Below, piece by piece: positions 1 through 6,800 of a DNA stretch of 10,545 nucleotides. The translations under genes were made by a program, and so were the position numbers. Source of the stretch: Candidatus Nitrotoga sp. CP45. GTDB lineage: Bacteria > Bacteroidota > Bacteroidia > Flavobacteriales > Flavobacteriaceae. Location: contig CALQCV020000047.1 of assembly GCA_943329165.2 (NCBI GenBank), positions 1 to 10,545 on the forward strand, given 5' to 3'. The notes beneath the pieces are model-generated. The model made no database searches, had not been told where the DNA came from, and saw nothing but the letters and a program-made list of their open reading frames with translations. Position 1 is the stretch's first letter; the number at the start of each line of letters is the position of its first letter.

Positions 1-1
1 C

Positions 2-820
2 CTTTCTAATTCACCTAAAAAAGACGCAATCGGAAGGGCGATGCCCATTGCCAAACACGATTGGGTAGTTACGACTGATGCCGATTGTATTGTGAATAAA
101 AATTGGTTGCTGACATTTGACAGTTACATCCAAACCAATTCCGTAGTTTCGAGACCTGAAATGATTGTCGGAGCCGTAATGTACAAAGCTAAAAACAACT
201 GGTTTCATCATTTTCAACAGTTAGATTTGATGAGTTTGCAAGGCGTAACCATGGGAAGTTTTGGCATTAGAAAACCCTTTATGTGCAATGGAGCTAACTT
301 TGCTTACACCAAAAAATTCTTTGCTGAAATTGGAGGTTTTGGAGGAATTAGTGACACAGTAAGTGGCGATGATGTATTCTTATTGCAAAAAGCGGTAATT
401 GCTAATCCCAACAAAGTTCATTATCTAAAAAACACGGATTCGATTGTGGAAACCAAACCCGAAAACGATTTGTTCAAGCTTTTTATGCAGCGTGTTCGTT
501 GGGCAGGGAAGTCGACCGGTTATAAAAGTAGTTATGCTAGGTTTTTGGCGGTTACAGTCCTTCTGATGAATTTAACTTTAACTTTTGCCTTTTGCCTTTT
601 GCCTTTTGCCTTTTTAAACTGGAGAGTGTTACTAAGTGTGTTTTTGACAAAATATATAGTTGATTATTTTTTGCTTTTCAAATCGAACTCCTATTTAAGA
701 AAAGGGAAGTTTTTTGTGCCAATTGCTAGTAGTTTTATTTATCCTTTCTTTTCGAGTTTGGTTGGAATTTATTCGTTGTTTGGTAGCTTTACCTGGAAAG
801 GAAGAAAATTTTCCAACTAG
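2..820 (+). CDS. Family 2 glycosyltransferase, membrane-anchored (5' partial)
   Basis: The frame is open from base 2, so the N-terminus lies outside the window and the ATG at 41 is internal; 272 residues are visible. Numbering from base 2, it shows a DAD metal-binding motif (26-28) after a hydrophobic strand, a GDD motif (122-124) in the position of the acceptor-base ED/DD motif, and QRVRW (163-167), the QxxRW motif of processive-type GT2 enzymes. Three hydrophobic segments follow (about 181-208, 210-228, 237-263), so the catalytic domain is probably cytoplasmic and anchored by a C-terminal membrane region. It probably moves a sugar from a nucleotide-sugar donor to a cell-surface glycan or lipid; donor and acceptor cannot be read from the sequence. 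A heptanucleotide repeat lies inside the first membrane segment. It converges with the minus-strand lipoprotein gene ending at 895. Family assignment is secure; substrate is unknown. Confidence 0.88.
   Translation, partial: LSNSPKKDAIGRAMPIAKHDWVVTTDADCIVNKNWLLTFDSYIQTNSVVSRPEMIVGAVMYKAKNNWFHHFQQLDLMSLQGVTMGSFGIRKPFMCNGANFAYTKKFFAEIGGFGGISDTVSGDDVFLLQKAVIANPNKVHYLKNTDSIVETKPENDLFKLFMQRVRWAGKSTGYKSSYARFLAVTVLLMNLTLTFAFCLLPFAFLNWRVLLSVFLTKYIVDYFLLFKSNSYLRKGKFFVPIASSFIYPFFSSLVGIYSLFGSFTWKGRKFSN
582..615 (+). repeat. Heptanucleotide tandem repeat (CTTTTGC)4 inside a coding region
   Basis: Four perfect head-to-tail copies of CTTTTGC (582-609) followed by CTTTTT. The tract is read in all three frames as hydrophobic residues (TFAFCLLPFAFL), so it fits a membrane helix. 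Because seven is not a multiple of three, gain or loss of one unit shifts the frame of the remaining 70 or so residues of the glycosyltransferase. A related degenerate heptamer pattern lies in the dnaE leader (8382-8409). Confidence 0.9.
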
Positions 821-881
821 CCCGGATTGAAACGGTATCCTTTTTCTTTTTTCAGAAAAAGATATAGTGGAAAGCCGGAAA
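819..881 (+). ncRNA. Two-helix structured element, copy A (possible Flavo-1-type RNA)
   Basis: This begins in the glycosyltransferase stop codon and fills most of the convergent gap. Outer helix: 822-825 CCGG with 875-878 CCGG. Middle: AC 832-833 with GT 867-868. Inner helix: TATC 836-839 with GATA 861-864, a bulged C840, then TTTTTC 841-846 with GAAAAA 855-860, and an 8-base loop. Purine-rich internal loops (GGAAAG at 869-874 opposite ATTGAA at 826-831) separate the helices. Copy B at 3241 has the same sequence skeleton and the same folds. It is not a normal terminator, because no T-run follows a GC-rich stem in either direction. I recall similar AGCCC...GGAAA pieces as frequent in Flavobacterium intergenic DNA. 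The family name Flavo-1 is a guess to be tested. Confidence 0.5.
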
Positions 882-894
882 CAGCTACTAAAAT

Positions 895-1371
895 TTACTC
901 TGATTTAATAATAACCGGAAGCACAAATTGTGTTTTTACCGGAATTCCTCTTTTAATAGCGGGTTTAACTTTTGGAAAATCAACTAATCGAACGCGAAGA
1001 ATGCTGTCAATTTTTATGGTGTCGTAGGCTACGGAATCTTTTGGAAATTGTGGTTCAAATTCCATATTTGAATTAGGGAAAACAGTTACTTTCACTGCAA
1101 TAGTATCCAGTTTTGGAAATAAGGTCGAAAGAGTATCAACCGCCAATTTATGTTGAATGGTAGCTGTTAAAAATTCGAAAAAACATTGCTTGCGCTGATT
1201 CGAATCCGTGAGTTTTTCACAATCGGTCACTGATGGATATTCATCCACTTCATTCCAATTGATTTCTTTTATTTGTTTGTCCAACAACTCTTTTTCATTC
1301 GGCACTTTCTTTTCAAAGTATTGGCACGATTGAAAAAGTATCAGCACTAGTATTGGTAAAAGTTTTTTCAA
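895..1371 (-). CDS. Lipoprotein with TonB-like C-terminus, unknown function
   Basis: 158 residues. A type II signal peptide (MKKLLPILVLILFQSC) ends in lipobox LFQSC with lipidated Cys16, so the protein is a membrane lipoprotein. The start codon is TTG at 1371, chosen because it gives a complete Lys-rich signal sequence and lies only 3 bases after the stop of the upstream gene, which suggests translational coupling. The mature part has a Cys51/Cys63 pair in a CEK...RKQCF context. It ends in LRVRLVDFPKVKPAIKRG and IPVKTQFVLPVII (about 125-155), which resembles the end of flavobacterial TonB energy-transducer C-terminal domains (a proline-containing helix, a Gly turn, then an LP(I/V) strand). 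A TonB needs a transmembrane anchor and a Pro-rich linker. Neither is present, so this may be a lipid-anchored TonB-domain relative and not a transducer. The resemblance is from memory of the family. Real gene: likely; function: unknown. Confidence 0.75.
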   Translation of the reverse strand: MKKLLPILVLILFQSCQYFEKKVPNEKELLDKQIKEINWNEVDEYPSVTDCEKLTDSNQRKQCFFEFLTATIQHKLAVDTLSTLFPKLDTIAVKVTVFPNSNMEFEPQFPKDSVAYDTIKIDSILRVRLVDFPKVKPAIKRGIPVKTQFVLPVIIKSE

Positions 1372-1374
1372 TTT

Positions 1375-1746
1375 TTACTTTTTGGAATTTAAATAATCAG
1401 AATGACTTTTAACAAACCATTCATTTTTGGTGCGCTGCGCGTCTTCTTTTTGATCTTTATACAATTGCCCTAGCTTTTCAGAATAGATCGCAATTTTGAT
1501 TGTATAGGTATAAAACTCTTCCTTACTAAGCGTCAACGATGCGTCTTTCTGTTTTTTAAAGAATTCGAAAAACAAAGCGTCAAAATCGTTCTTATCATAA
1601 GATTGTACTTCTTTTTTATACTTTTTGTAGAATGCTTCTTTAATCGAAATATCCGGGTCATTGGCTACTTTCTCCTGCGCAACAACATTGTTTGTCACAA
1701 CAAAAAGCAAAAAAGTAAAAAGGATGGTTTGAATAATTTTCTTCAT
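1375..1746 (-). CDS. Secreted hypothetical protein (123 aa)
   Basis: I do not recognise this family. The chosen start, ATG at 1744-1746, gives MKKIIQTILFTFLLFVVTNNVVAQ, a standard Sec signal peptide with probable cleavage at VVAQ/EK, followed by about 99 residues. The mature protein is Lys/Glu-rich and predicted mostly helical (YKKYKKEVQSYDKNDFDALF, then a tail ending in DYLNSKK), so it is probably a small soluble periplasmic protein. A longer reading of 155 residues from 1842 is open but adds a second hydrophobic stretch encoded by repeat-like DNA and is rejected. The gene is followed after 3 bases by the TonB-like lipoprotein, so the two are probably one transcript and may act together in the envelope. 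A TACTTTTG box (1752-1759) sits just 5 bases before the ATG; if used, the mRNA would be almost leaderless. Confidence 0.72.
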   Translation of the reverse strand: MKKIIQTILFTFLLFVVTNNVVAQEKVANDPDISIKEAFYKKYKKEVQSYDKNDFDALFFEFFKKQKDASLTLSKEEFYTYTIKIAIYSEKLGQLYKDQKEDAQRTKNEWFVKSHSDYLNSKK

Positions 1747-1803
1747 CTGCTCAAAAGTAGTAAAAAAAATGAAAGTTCCTAAAATCAAAAAAGCCATCCC
1801 TAG

Positions 1804-1824
1804 ATTCTGAAATGAATTCAGAAT
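1804..1824. repeat. Inverted repeat ATTCTGAA-5-TTCAGAAT
   Basis: A perfect 8-base inverted repeat (1804-1811 and 1817-1824) with loop ATGAA. The sequence around it resembles a degenerate member of the scattered Bacteroidota element of the type GATTCTGAA...TTCAGAATGACA, recalled from memory. It explains the in-frame but spurious N-terminal extension (NSFQNLG) of the 1375-1746 gene. It lies upstream of that gene. Confidence 0.55.
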
Positions 1825-1862
1825 AAATGGAAAGCTTTTCATTGGTCTAACTACTAAACCGA

Positions 1863-1885
1863 GCTACGAGTTACAAAGTCGTAGC
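1863..1885. repeat. REP-like palindrome GCTACGA-9-TCGTAGC
   Basis: A perfect 7-base stem (1863-1869 with 1879-1885) around GTTACAAAG. It lies in the non-coding stretch 1747-2028 between the secreted-protein gene and the tRNA. The remaining bases of that stretch are AT-rich with no coding signal that I can see. No T-run follows on either strand, so a terminator is unlikely. The shape is like REP elements, but no transposase is nearby. Confidence 0.4.
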
Positions 1886-1988
1886 AAACAACACAACTAA
1901 TTTTGAATGACTCACTTAATTTTGTGAATGCATTTCATTTGCTTTATTGGTAGCCTAAATACAATCTCGGAAGATTATATTTTTGGGC

Positions 1989-2016
1989 AAAAAAGCACTT
2001 TGTTTCCAAAGCGCTT
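1989..2016 (-). terminator. Rho-independent terminator of tRNA-Asp
   Basis: Read on the minus strand: AAGCGCTTTG, loop GAAA, CAAAGTGCTT (1993-2002 with 2007-2016, ten pairs including one G-T), followed by TTTT. It begins 13 bases past the tRNA discriminator base, which fits a short tRNA precursor. Confidence 0.88.
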
Positions 2017-2028
2017 TTCCCAATTTCG

Positions 2029-2102
2029 CGGTCTGGACGGGACTCGAACCCGCGACCCCATGCGTGACAGGCATGTATTCTAACCAACTGAACTACCAAA
2101 CC
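2029..2102 (-). tRNA. tRNA-Asp (anticodon GTC)
   Basis: The minus strand folds as a full cloverleaf. The acceptor is GGTTTGG/CCAGACC with a U4-G69 wobble. The D stem is GTTC/GAAT, and the anticodon stem CATGC/GCATG holds loop CTGTCAC with anticodon GTC (complement of 2066-2068). The T arm is GCGGG-TTCGAGT-CCCGT. Discriminator G73 is the aspartate identity base. The next bases are CGA, so the 3' CCA is not encoded and must be added by a nucleotidyltransferase. It lies between the DUF58 gene and a strong terminator and has its own promoter-like boxes at 2169-2198, giving a leader of about 60 bases. Confidence 0.96.
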
Positions 2103-2168
2103 TCTGCGTTATTGCCTCACCGAGCTTTTACTTGCTGTAAGTGTTCGGCGATCTTGCGATTGCGGTTG

Positions 2169-2198
2169 CAAATATACAATCGTTTTTCAAATCTGCAA
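2169..2198 (-). promoter_or_regulatory. Bacteroidota-type promoter for tRNA-Asp
   Basis: On the minus strand TTG (2196-2198) is followed after exactly 19 bases by TATATTTG (2169-2176), matching the -33 TTG / -7 TAnnTTTG consensus described for Flavobacterium. It starts about 36 bases past the DUF58 stop and predicts a transcript start near 2163. Confidence 0.72.
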
Positions 2199-2234
2199 CT
2201 ATTTTTTTGAAAAATAAAATGTATAAAACCGATT

Positions 2235-3161
2235 CTAACCAAACTGCTGCTTTTCAACCAAATAAGTAGTCAAAATCTTTTCGAAACTTTCATCTACAGC
2301 CACCGGAACATACTTAATACTGTTTTGAGCACAAGTCATAGCTAGCGTTTTGAAATAATCATTCACCTTTTCTTCATAAGCATCTTTGACCGTATCGGCA
2401 AAAATATTAATGGTTTCTCCTGTCTCTAAATCGATAAACTTTCGCGGAGAATTATCAAAATTGAAACTAATCTCCGTTTTTTTATCGATAACATGAAAAA
2501 CGACTACTTTGTGTTTGTTGTGTTTCAAATGTTGTAACGCATTAAAAATCGCCTCATTTTTTCCTGTTTGAAACATATCAGTAAACAAAATAATCATAGA
2601 ACGGCGATGGATTTTTTCGGCAATTTGATGCAAGAACGTAACCGTATCGGTGCTTTTTGAAACTTTAGGTTTTTCTAAAAGTCCTTCTAGTTTATTTAGT
2701 ATCATGCGATGGTGACGATCGCTTCCTTTTTCGGGTGCGTAATATTCATAAGTTTCAGAATAGACACTCAGACCAACGGCATCCCGCTGTTTTTTTAATA
2801 AACTCATTAAAACTGCCGAAGCGAAAACCGAAAAGCCAATTTTGTTGTGATAAAAAGCTTCGTCGTTTTTCAGCTTTGGATAATGCATTGACGAAGAATT
2901 GTCAATAATCAGATGACAACGAAGATTGGTTTCTTCTTCATATTTTTTGGTATATAACCTATCTGTTTTGGCAAATAATTTCCAATCGATATGTTTGGTA
3001 CTTTCGCCTGAATTGTAGACTTTATGTTCGGCAAATTCGGCAGAAAAACCATGAAACGGGCTTTTGTGCATTCCGGAAATAAAGCCTTCCACTACTTGAT
3101 TGGCAAGCAATTCAAGATGTTTAAAACCGGAAACGAGTTCTTTTTGTTCTTCGATCTTCAT
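2235..3161 (-). CDS. DUF58 domain protein with VWA-like fold
   Basis: 308 residues, full length for the compact DUF58 family. The N-terminal half has the family signature SGMHKSPFHGFSAEF (29-43), HIDWKLFAKTD (57-67) and LYTKKYEEETN (69-79). A von Willebrand A-like region follows with a MIDAS-type DNSSSM (D87, S89, S91) and a second acidic site in LFTDMFQ (D195). No signal peptide or membrane helix is seen, so it should be cytoplasmic. In many Bacteroidota such proteins are encoded beside a MoxR-type ATPase and Bat (aerotolerance) genes. Here those partners are absent from the window; the neighbours are tRNA-Asp downstream and trxA upstream. The role, perhaps as a metal-dependent adaptor for a chaperone-like ATPase encoded elsewhere, is inferred. 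An octamer repeat lies directly upstream of its start, and a TATATTTG box (3166-3173) ends 4 bases before the ATG. Confidence 0.9.
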   Translation of the reverse strand: MKIEEQKELVSGFKHLELLANQVVEGFISGMHKSPFHGFSAEFAEHKVYNSGESTKHIDWKLFAKTDRLYTKKYEEETNLRCHLIIDNSSSMHYPKLKNDEAFYHNKIGFSVFASAVLMSLLKKQRDAVGLSVYSETYEYYAPEKGSDRHHRMILNKLEGLLEKPKVSKSTDTVTFLHQIAEKIHRRSMIILFTDMFQTGKNEAIFNALQHLKHNKHKVVVFHVIDKKTEISFNFDNSPRKFIDLETGETINIFADTVKDAYEEKVNDYFKTLAMTCAQNSIKYVPVAVDESFEKILTTYLVEKQQFG

Positions 3162-3176
3162 AGCTCAAATATAGGG

Positions 3177-3212
3177 ATTTGAAAATTTGAAAATTTGAAA
3201 ATTTGAAAATAT
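3177..3212. repeat. Octanucleotide tandem repeat (GAAAATTT)n before the DUF58 gene
   Basis: Three perfect copies of GAAAATTT (3181-3204), with partial units on both sides. On the minus strand it reads as AAATTTTC repeats ending just upstream of the TATATTTG box (3166-3173) and the DUF58 start codon (3159-3161), where the upstream part of a promoter would lie. Confidence 0.88.
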
Positions 3213-3240
3213 TTATCCTAAAAACAAAATCGTGAGTTTT

Positions 3241-3337
3241 AGCCCCGATAGTAGTGGAAATCCTTTTTGCTTTAACAAAAGTCCTTCGACTGCGCTCAGG
3301 GTGACAAAGCAAAAAGATTGCAACGGAAAGCGGGTGG
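3241..3337 (+). ncRNA. Two-helix structured element, copy B (possible Flavo-1-type RNA)
   Basis: Same architecture as copy A. Outer helix CCCG 3244-3247 with CGGG 3331-3334; middle GT 3254-3255 with AC 3323-3324. Inner helix AATC 3259-3262 with GATT 3316-3319, a bulged C3263, then TTTTTGCTTT 3264-3273 with AAAGCAAAAA 3306-3315. The apical loop is 32 bases and contains the CCTTCGAC... repeat. Five base pairs differ from copy A with both partners changed. It lies between trxA and the DUF58 gene, beyond the trxA terminator, and opposite to their direction of transcription. The family name is unproven. Confidence 0.5.
3283..3305. repeat. Dispersed repeat core CCTTCGACTGCGCTCAGG(GTGAC)
   Basis: I recognise this as a short intergenic repeat scattered through many bacterial genomes, including Bacteroidota. 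In reverse translation it gives the well-known spurious peptide CHPERSRR, which is why an open frame starting MLCHPERSRR appears here (3121-3312, minus) and should not be annotated. It occupies the apical loop of the structured element above. Confidence 0.72.
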
Positions 3338-3375
3338 AGATTTCCTAAAAACAGCTAAACGCGTGCTCCTAAAAT

Positions 3376-3403
3376 AAAAAAAGCCCAACATTCGTCGAGC
3401 TTT
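3376..3403 (-). terminator. Rho-independent terminator of trxA
   Basis: Minus-strand hairpin AAAGCTCGAC, loop GAAT, GTTGGGCTTT (3380-3389 with 3394-3403, ten pairs with two G-T), followed by a run of T. It starts 22 bases after the trxA stop codon. Confidence 0.87.
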
Positions 3404-3424
3404 AAAGTATTGATTAATTATTGA

Positions 3425-3742
3425 TTACAAAAGTGCATCAATAGCATCTGTATACGTTTTCTTTGGAGCAACGCCAACTTGACGTCCAACTACTTCTCCG
3501 TTTTGGAAAACTAAAACGGTCGGAATGTTACGTACTCCATATTTTGCAGCAAATTCTTGATTAGCATCAACATCTACTTTTCCAACTGTTGCTTTTCCTT
3601 CATACTCTGTTGCGATTTCGTCGATAACCGGTCCAACCATTCTACATGGTCCACACCAAGCTGCCCAAAAATCAACCACTACCGGTTTACTTGATTTTAA
3701 TACTACTTCATCAAAAGTAGCATCTGTTATTGCTAAAGCCAT
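3425..3742 (-). CDS. trxA: Thioredoxin
   Basis: 105 residues, the usual length of a bacterial thioredoxin. It has the redox site WCGPC (29-33, Cys30 and Cys33), the buried Asp24 in VVVDFWA, the cis-proline in RNIPTV (Pro74) and the GEVVGRQVG turn near the end. It has no signal peptide, so it is the cytoplasmic disulfide reductase, fed by thioredoxin reductase. Substrates typically include ribonucleotide reductase, peroxiredoxins and methionine sulfoxide reductase. The start ATG is at 3740-3742; a TAATTTTG box (3779-3786) lies 36 bases upstream, without a convincing TTG partner. It follows dnaE by 113 bases on the same strand and has its own terminator, so it is probably a separate unit. Confidence 0.97.
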   Translation of the reverse strand: MALAITDATFDEVVLKSSKPVVVDFWAAWCGPCRMVGPVIDEIATEYEGKATVGKVDVDANQEFAAKYGVRNIPTVLVFQNGEVVGRQVGVAPKKTYTDAIDALL

Positions 3743-3778
3743 ATTTTATATTTTTAAATTATAGTATTAATTTAATAG

Positions 3779-3786
3779 CAAAATTA
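3779..3786 (-). promoter_or_regulatory. -7 promoter box (TAATTTTG) for trxA
   Basis: Matches TAnnTTTG on the minus strand, 36 bases before the trxA ATG in the 113-base gap after dnaE. No TTG at a good spacing was found, so this rests on one box. Confidence 0.42.
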
Positions 3787-3843
3787 GACATTTTATTTCA
3801 GTTTGTCATGATAAAAAATCAGTTTTGGCTATAAAATCATTGT

Positions 3844-3864
3844 CTGAACTGATACTTAGTTCAG
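3844..3864 (-). terminator. Hairpin across the dnaE stop codon
   Basis: Minus strand CTGAACT, loop AAGTATC, AGTTCAG (3844-3850 with 3858-3864). The dnaE stop TAA (3856-3858) lies at the stem-loop junction. Seven perfect pairs, but no clean T-run follows, so it could be a weak terminator or a 3'-end stabiliser. Confidence 0.4.
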
Positions 3865-6800
3865 GCTGAATCTGACTTTCATTTTCTCCAATTCGATTAA
3901 CAATTCTTTGGATATTTTGATTTTCAATTTTCTGCTTGGCAATGAAACTTTGGTCATGATTTTAATTTCTTCTTCAATAACCGGAATTTCAATCTCAATT
4001 TCATCCAGATTTTCCGGTTCAAAATTTTCATCATCAACCGCGATAATTTTCGGAACGAGCTCGGGAATTATTTTCGCTATATCAAATTCTACGATTTCAA
4101 AAGTTACGGTATTATCTCCTTTATTTGATTGGAAAACATCATTTAATTGCTCAATAGCATTTTTGTGCAAATCATTAATGTCCATTTGAATACTGAGCTT
4201 TTTGGCAAACTGCGGCAAAACATCCTGCAATTGTTTTACATCTGTAAATTGTATTCTTGGATCTGATTTTTTTCCAGTTTCCCGATTTACCCAGCCTTCT
4301 TTGATCATTACTTTGAAATAAATGAATTGGTTGTTTACCAAAAAATGTCGGTACTTCAAATAATCTTCGTCAAAAATCCGGAACTCGTGACTCTCATCAT
4401 AACCTTCTAACGTGAACATTGCCCAATCTTTTCCGTTTTTGGCTGTTCTGTATTGAACATTTGTCACAATTCCGGCAAAAGTTAGTGTCTTGCCAATATA
4501 ATTTAAGAGATTTTTTAAATTTTCAAGTTTGCTGTTACAGAAATATTTCATTTCAAAACGGTAATCATCCAACGGATGGCCCGAAATATAAATCCCCACT
4601 ACTTCTTTCTCTTTGGCTAATTTTTCTATAGTGCTCCATTCTTCGCATGGCGGAACAATTGGCTCGGCAATTTGAACATCACTACTTTCCCCAAACAAAC
4701 TTACCTGCGACGAATTTTCATTTTCCTGAAATTTAGAACCATAGCGAACCGCTTTTTCCAAAAACGTAATTCCTTCTCCTTCAATATGGAAATATTGTGC
4801 GCGATGTGTGTTTTGAAAACAATCAAATCCACCGGCAAGCGCCAAACTTTCAAATGCTTTTTTATTGGCGGCTCGCAAATCAATTTTTTTGGCTAAATCA
4901 AATATTGATTTATAGGTTTCGCCTTTTCTGTTTTGAACAATGGTATCTACAGCATTGGCTCCAACACCTTTAACGGCACCTATTCCGAAACGAACAGCAT
5001 AGTTATCATTCACCGTAAATTTATAAAACGACTCGTTTACATCCGGACCAAGAACCTGTAAACCCATACGCTTGCATTCTTCCATAAAGAATGAAATTTG
5101 CTTGATGTCACTCATGTTATTAGATAAAACTGCCGCCATATATTCGGCAGGATAATTGGCTTTTAAATAGGCCGTTTGATACGCAATCCAGGCATAGCAA
5201 GTTGAGTGCGATTTGTTGAAAGCATATTCAGCGAAGGCTTCCCAGTCTTTCCAAATTTTTTCTAATTTATCGGCGGAATGCCCTTTTGCTTCTGCTTGAG
5301 AGATAAATTTTGGTTTCATTTTATCCAAAACATCTTTCTGTTTTTTCCCCATTGCTTTACGCAAAACATCCGCATCCCCTTTTGAGAAATCGGCTAACTT
5401 TTGCGACAAAAGCATTACTTGCTCTTGATAAACGGTAATTCCGTAGGTTTCTTTGAGCAATTCTTCGCAGGCTTCTATATCATAAGTGATTTTTTCTTCG
5501 CCATTTTTACGTTTGATAAAACTCGGAATATAAGCAATAGGCCCAGGGCGATACAGCGCATTCATCGCAATCAAATCTCCAAAAACGGTTGGCTTTAATT
5601 CCTTCATGTATTTCTGCATTCCGGCACTTTCATACTGAAAAATCCCAACTGTTTCTCCGCGTTGAAAAAGCTCGTAGGTCTTTATATCATCAATCGGGAA
5701 TTCATCCGGATTTAGGTCTTTTCCTGATCTGTATTTTACCAGTTTAACGGTATCTTTTATCAACGTTAGGGTTTTTAATCCTAAGAAATCCATCTTTAAT
5801 AATCCGGCGCTTTCAACTACTGAGTTATCAAATTGGGTAACATACAAATCAGAATCTTTGGCAGTCGCAACAGGCACAAAATTGGTAATATCACTTGGCG
5901 TTATGATAACACCACAAGCGTGGATTCCGGTGTTTCTTAAATTTCCTTCCAAGAATTTTGCCTGATTTATAGTTTCAGAACACAAATTCCCAACTTTAGA
6001 AAGTGAAATTAATTCTTTCACTCTGTCAAATTCTTCGGGACGTAATGCTTTTTTGATTATCGCTTCGTCTTCTGATAAAAGTCGAGCTAAATTCCATTTG
6101 GATGGCATTAATCCCGGAATTAATTTCGCTACTTTATCGGCTTCAAAGAGCGGTAAATCCATGACTCTGGCCGTATCACGAATACTGGATTTGGTTGCCA
6201 TTGTTCCGTACGTAATGATTTGCGCAACTTGTTTGGAACCATATTTTTGAATTACATAATCCATTACTTTACTTCGTCCTTCGTCATCAAAATCGATATC
6301 AATATCGGGAAGTGAAACCCTGTCCGGATTTAGGAAACGCTCAAAAAGCAAATTGTATAGTAAAGGATCTATATTGGTAATTCCAAGACAATAAGCTACT
6401 ACAGAACCTGCAGCAGAACCACGTCCCGGGCCCACAGAAACATCCATCCTTCTCGCTTCAGCAATGAAATCCTGAACGATTAAGAAATATCCGGGATAAC
6501 CCGAATTTTCTATCGTTAACAATTCAAAATCGATACGTTCTTTTATATCCGGAGTAATTTCAGTGTATCTTCTTATCGCACCTTCATACGTTAAATGATG
6601 GAGGTATTTATTTTCACCACGTTTACCTTTATCGGCTTCATCTTCTGGTACTAAAAACTCAGATGGAATGTCAAATTTTGGTAACAATACTTCGCGAGAC
6701 AAATCATAGATTTCAATTTTATTGACGATTTCTTCCGTATTAGTAATCGCTTCGGGCAAATCATGAAAGAGTTTTTTCATGGCTTCAGCTGATTTGAAAT

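Noticed and set aside
41..820. Glycosyltransferase starting at the ATG at 41
   Set aside because: The frame is open to base 2 and the upstream residues (SPKKDAIGRA) continue the family sequence; the ATG falls inside the catalytic domain.
840..861. Rho-independent terminator for the glycosyltransferase
   Set aside because: The CTTTTTC/GAAAAAG stem is A/T-rich and no T-run follows it; the two-helix element explains it better.
827..1027. Plus-strand open frame
   Set aside because: It overlaps the structured element and the antisense of the TonB-like lipoprotein, with no family features.
1375..1842. 155-residue version of the secreted protein
   Set aside because: The extension is repeat-like DNA and puts the clear signal peptide at residue 33.
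1983..2210. Plus-strand open frame (WTGLEPATP...)
   Set aside because: It is the antisense of tRNA-Asp and a familiar false call.
3121..3312. Minus-strand open frame beginning MLCHPERSRR
   Set aside because: It is the translation of the dispersed repeat and the structured element.
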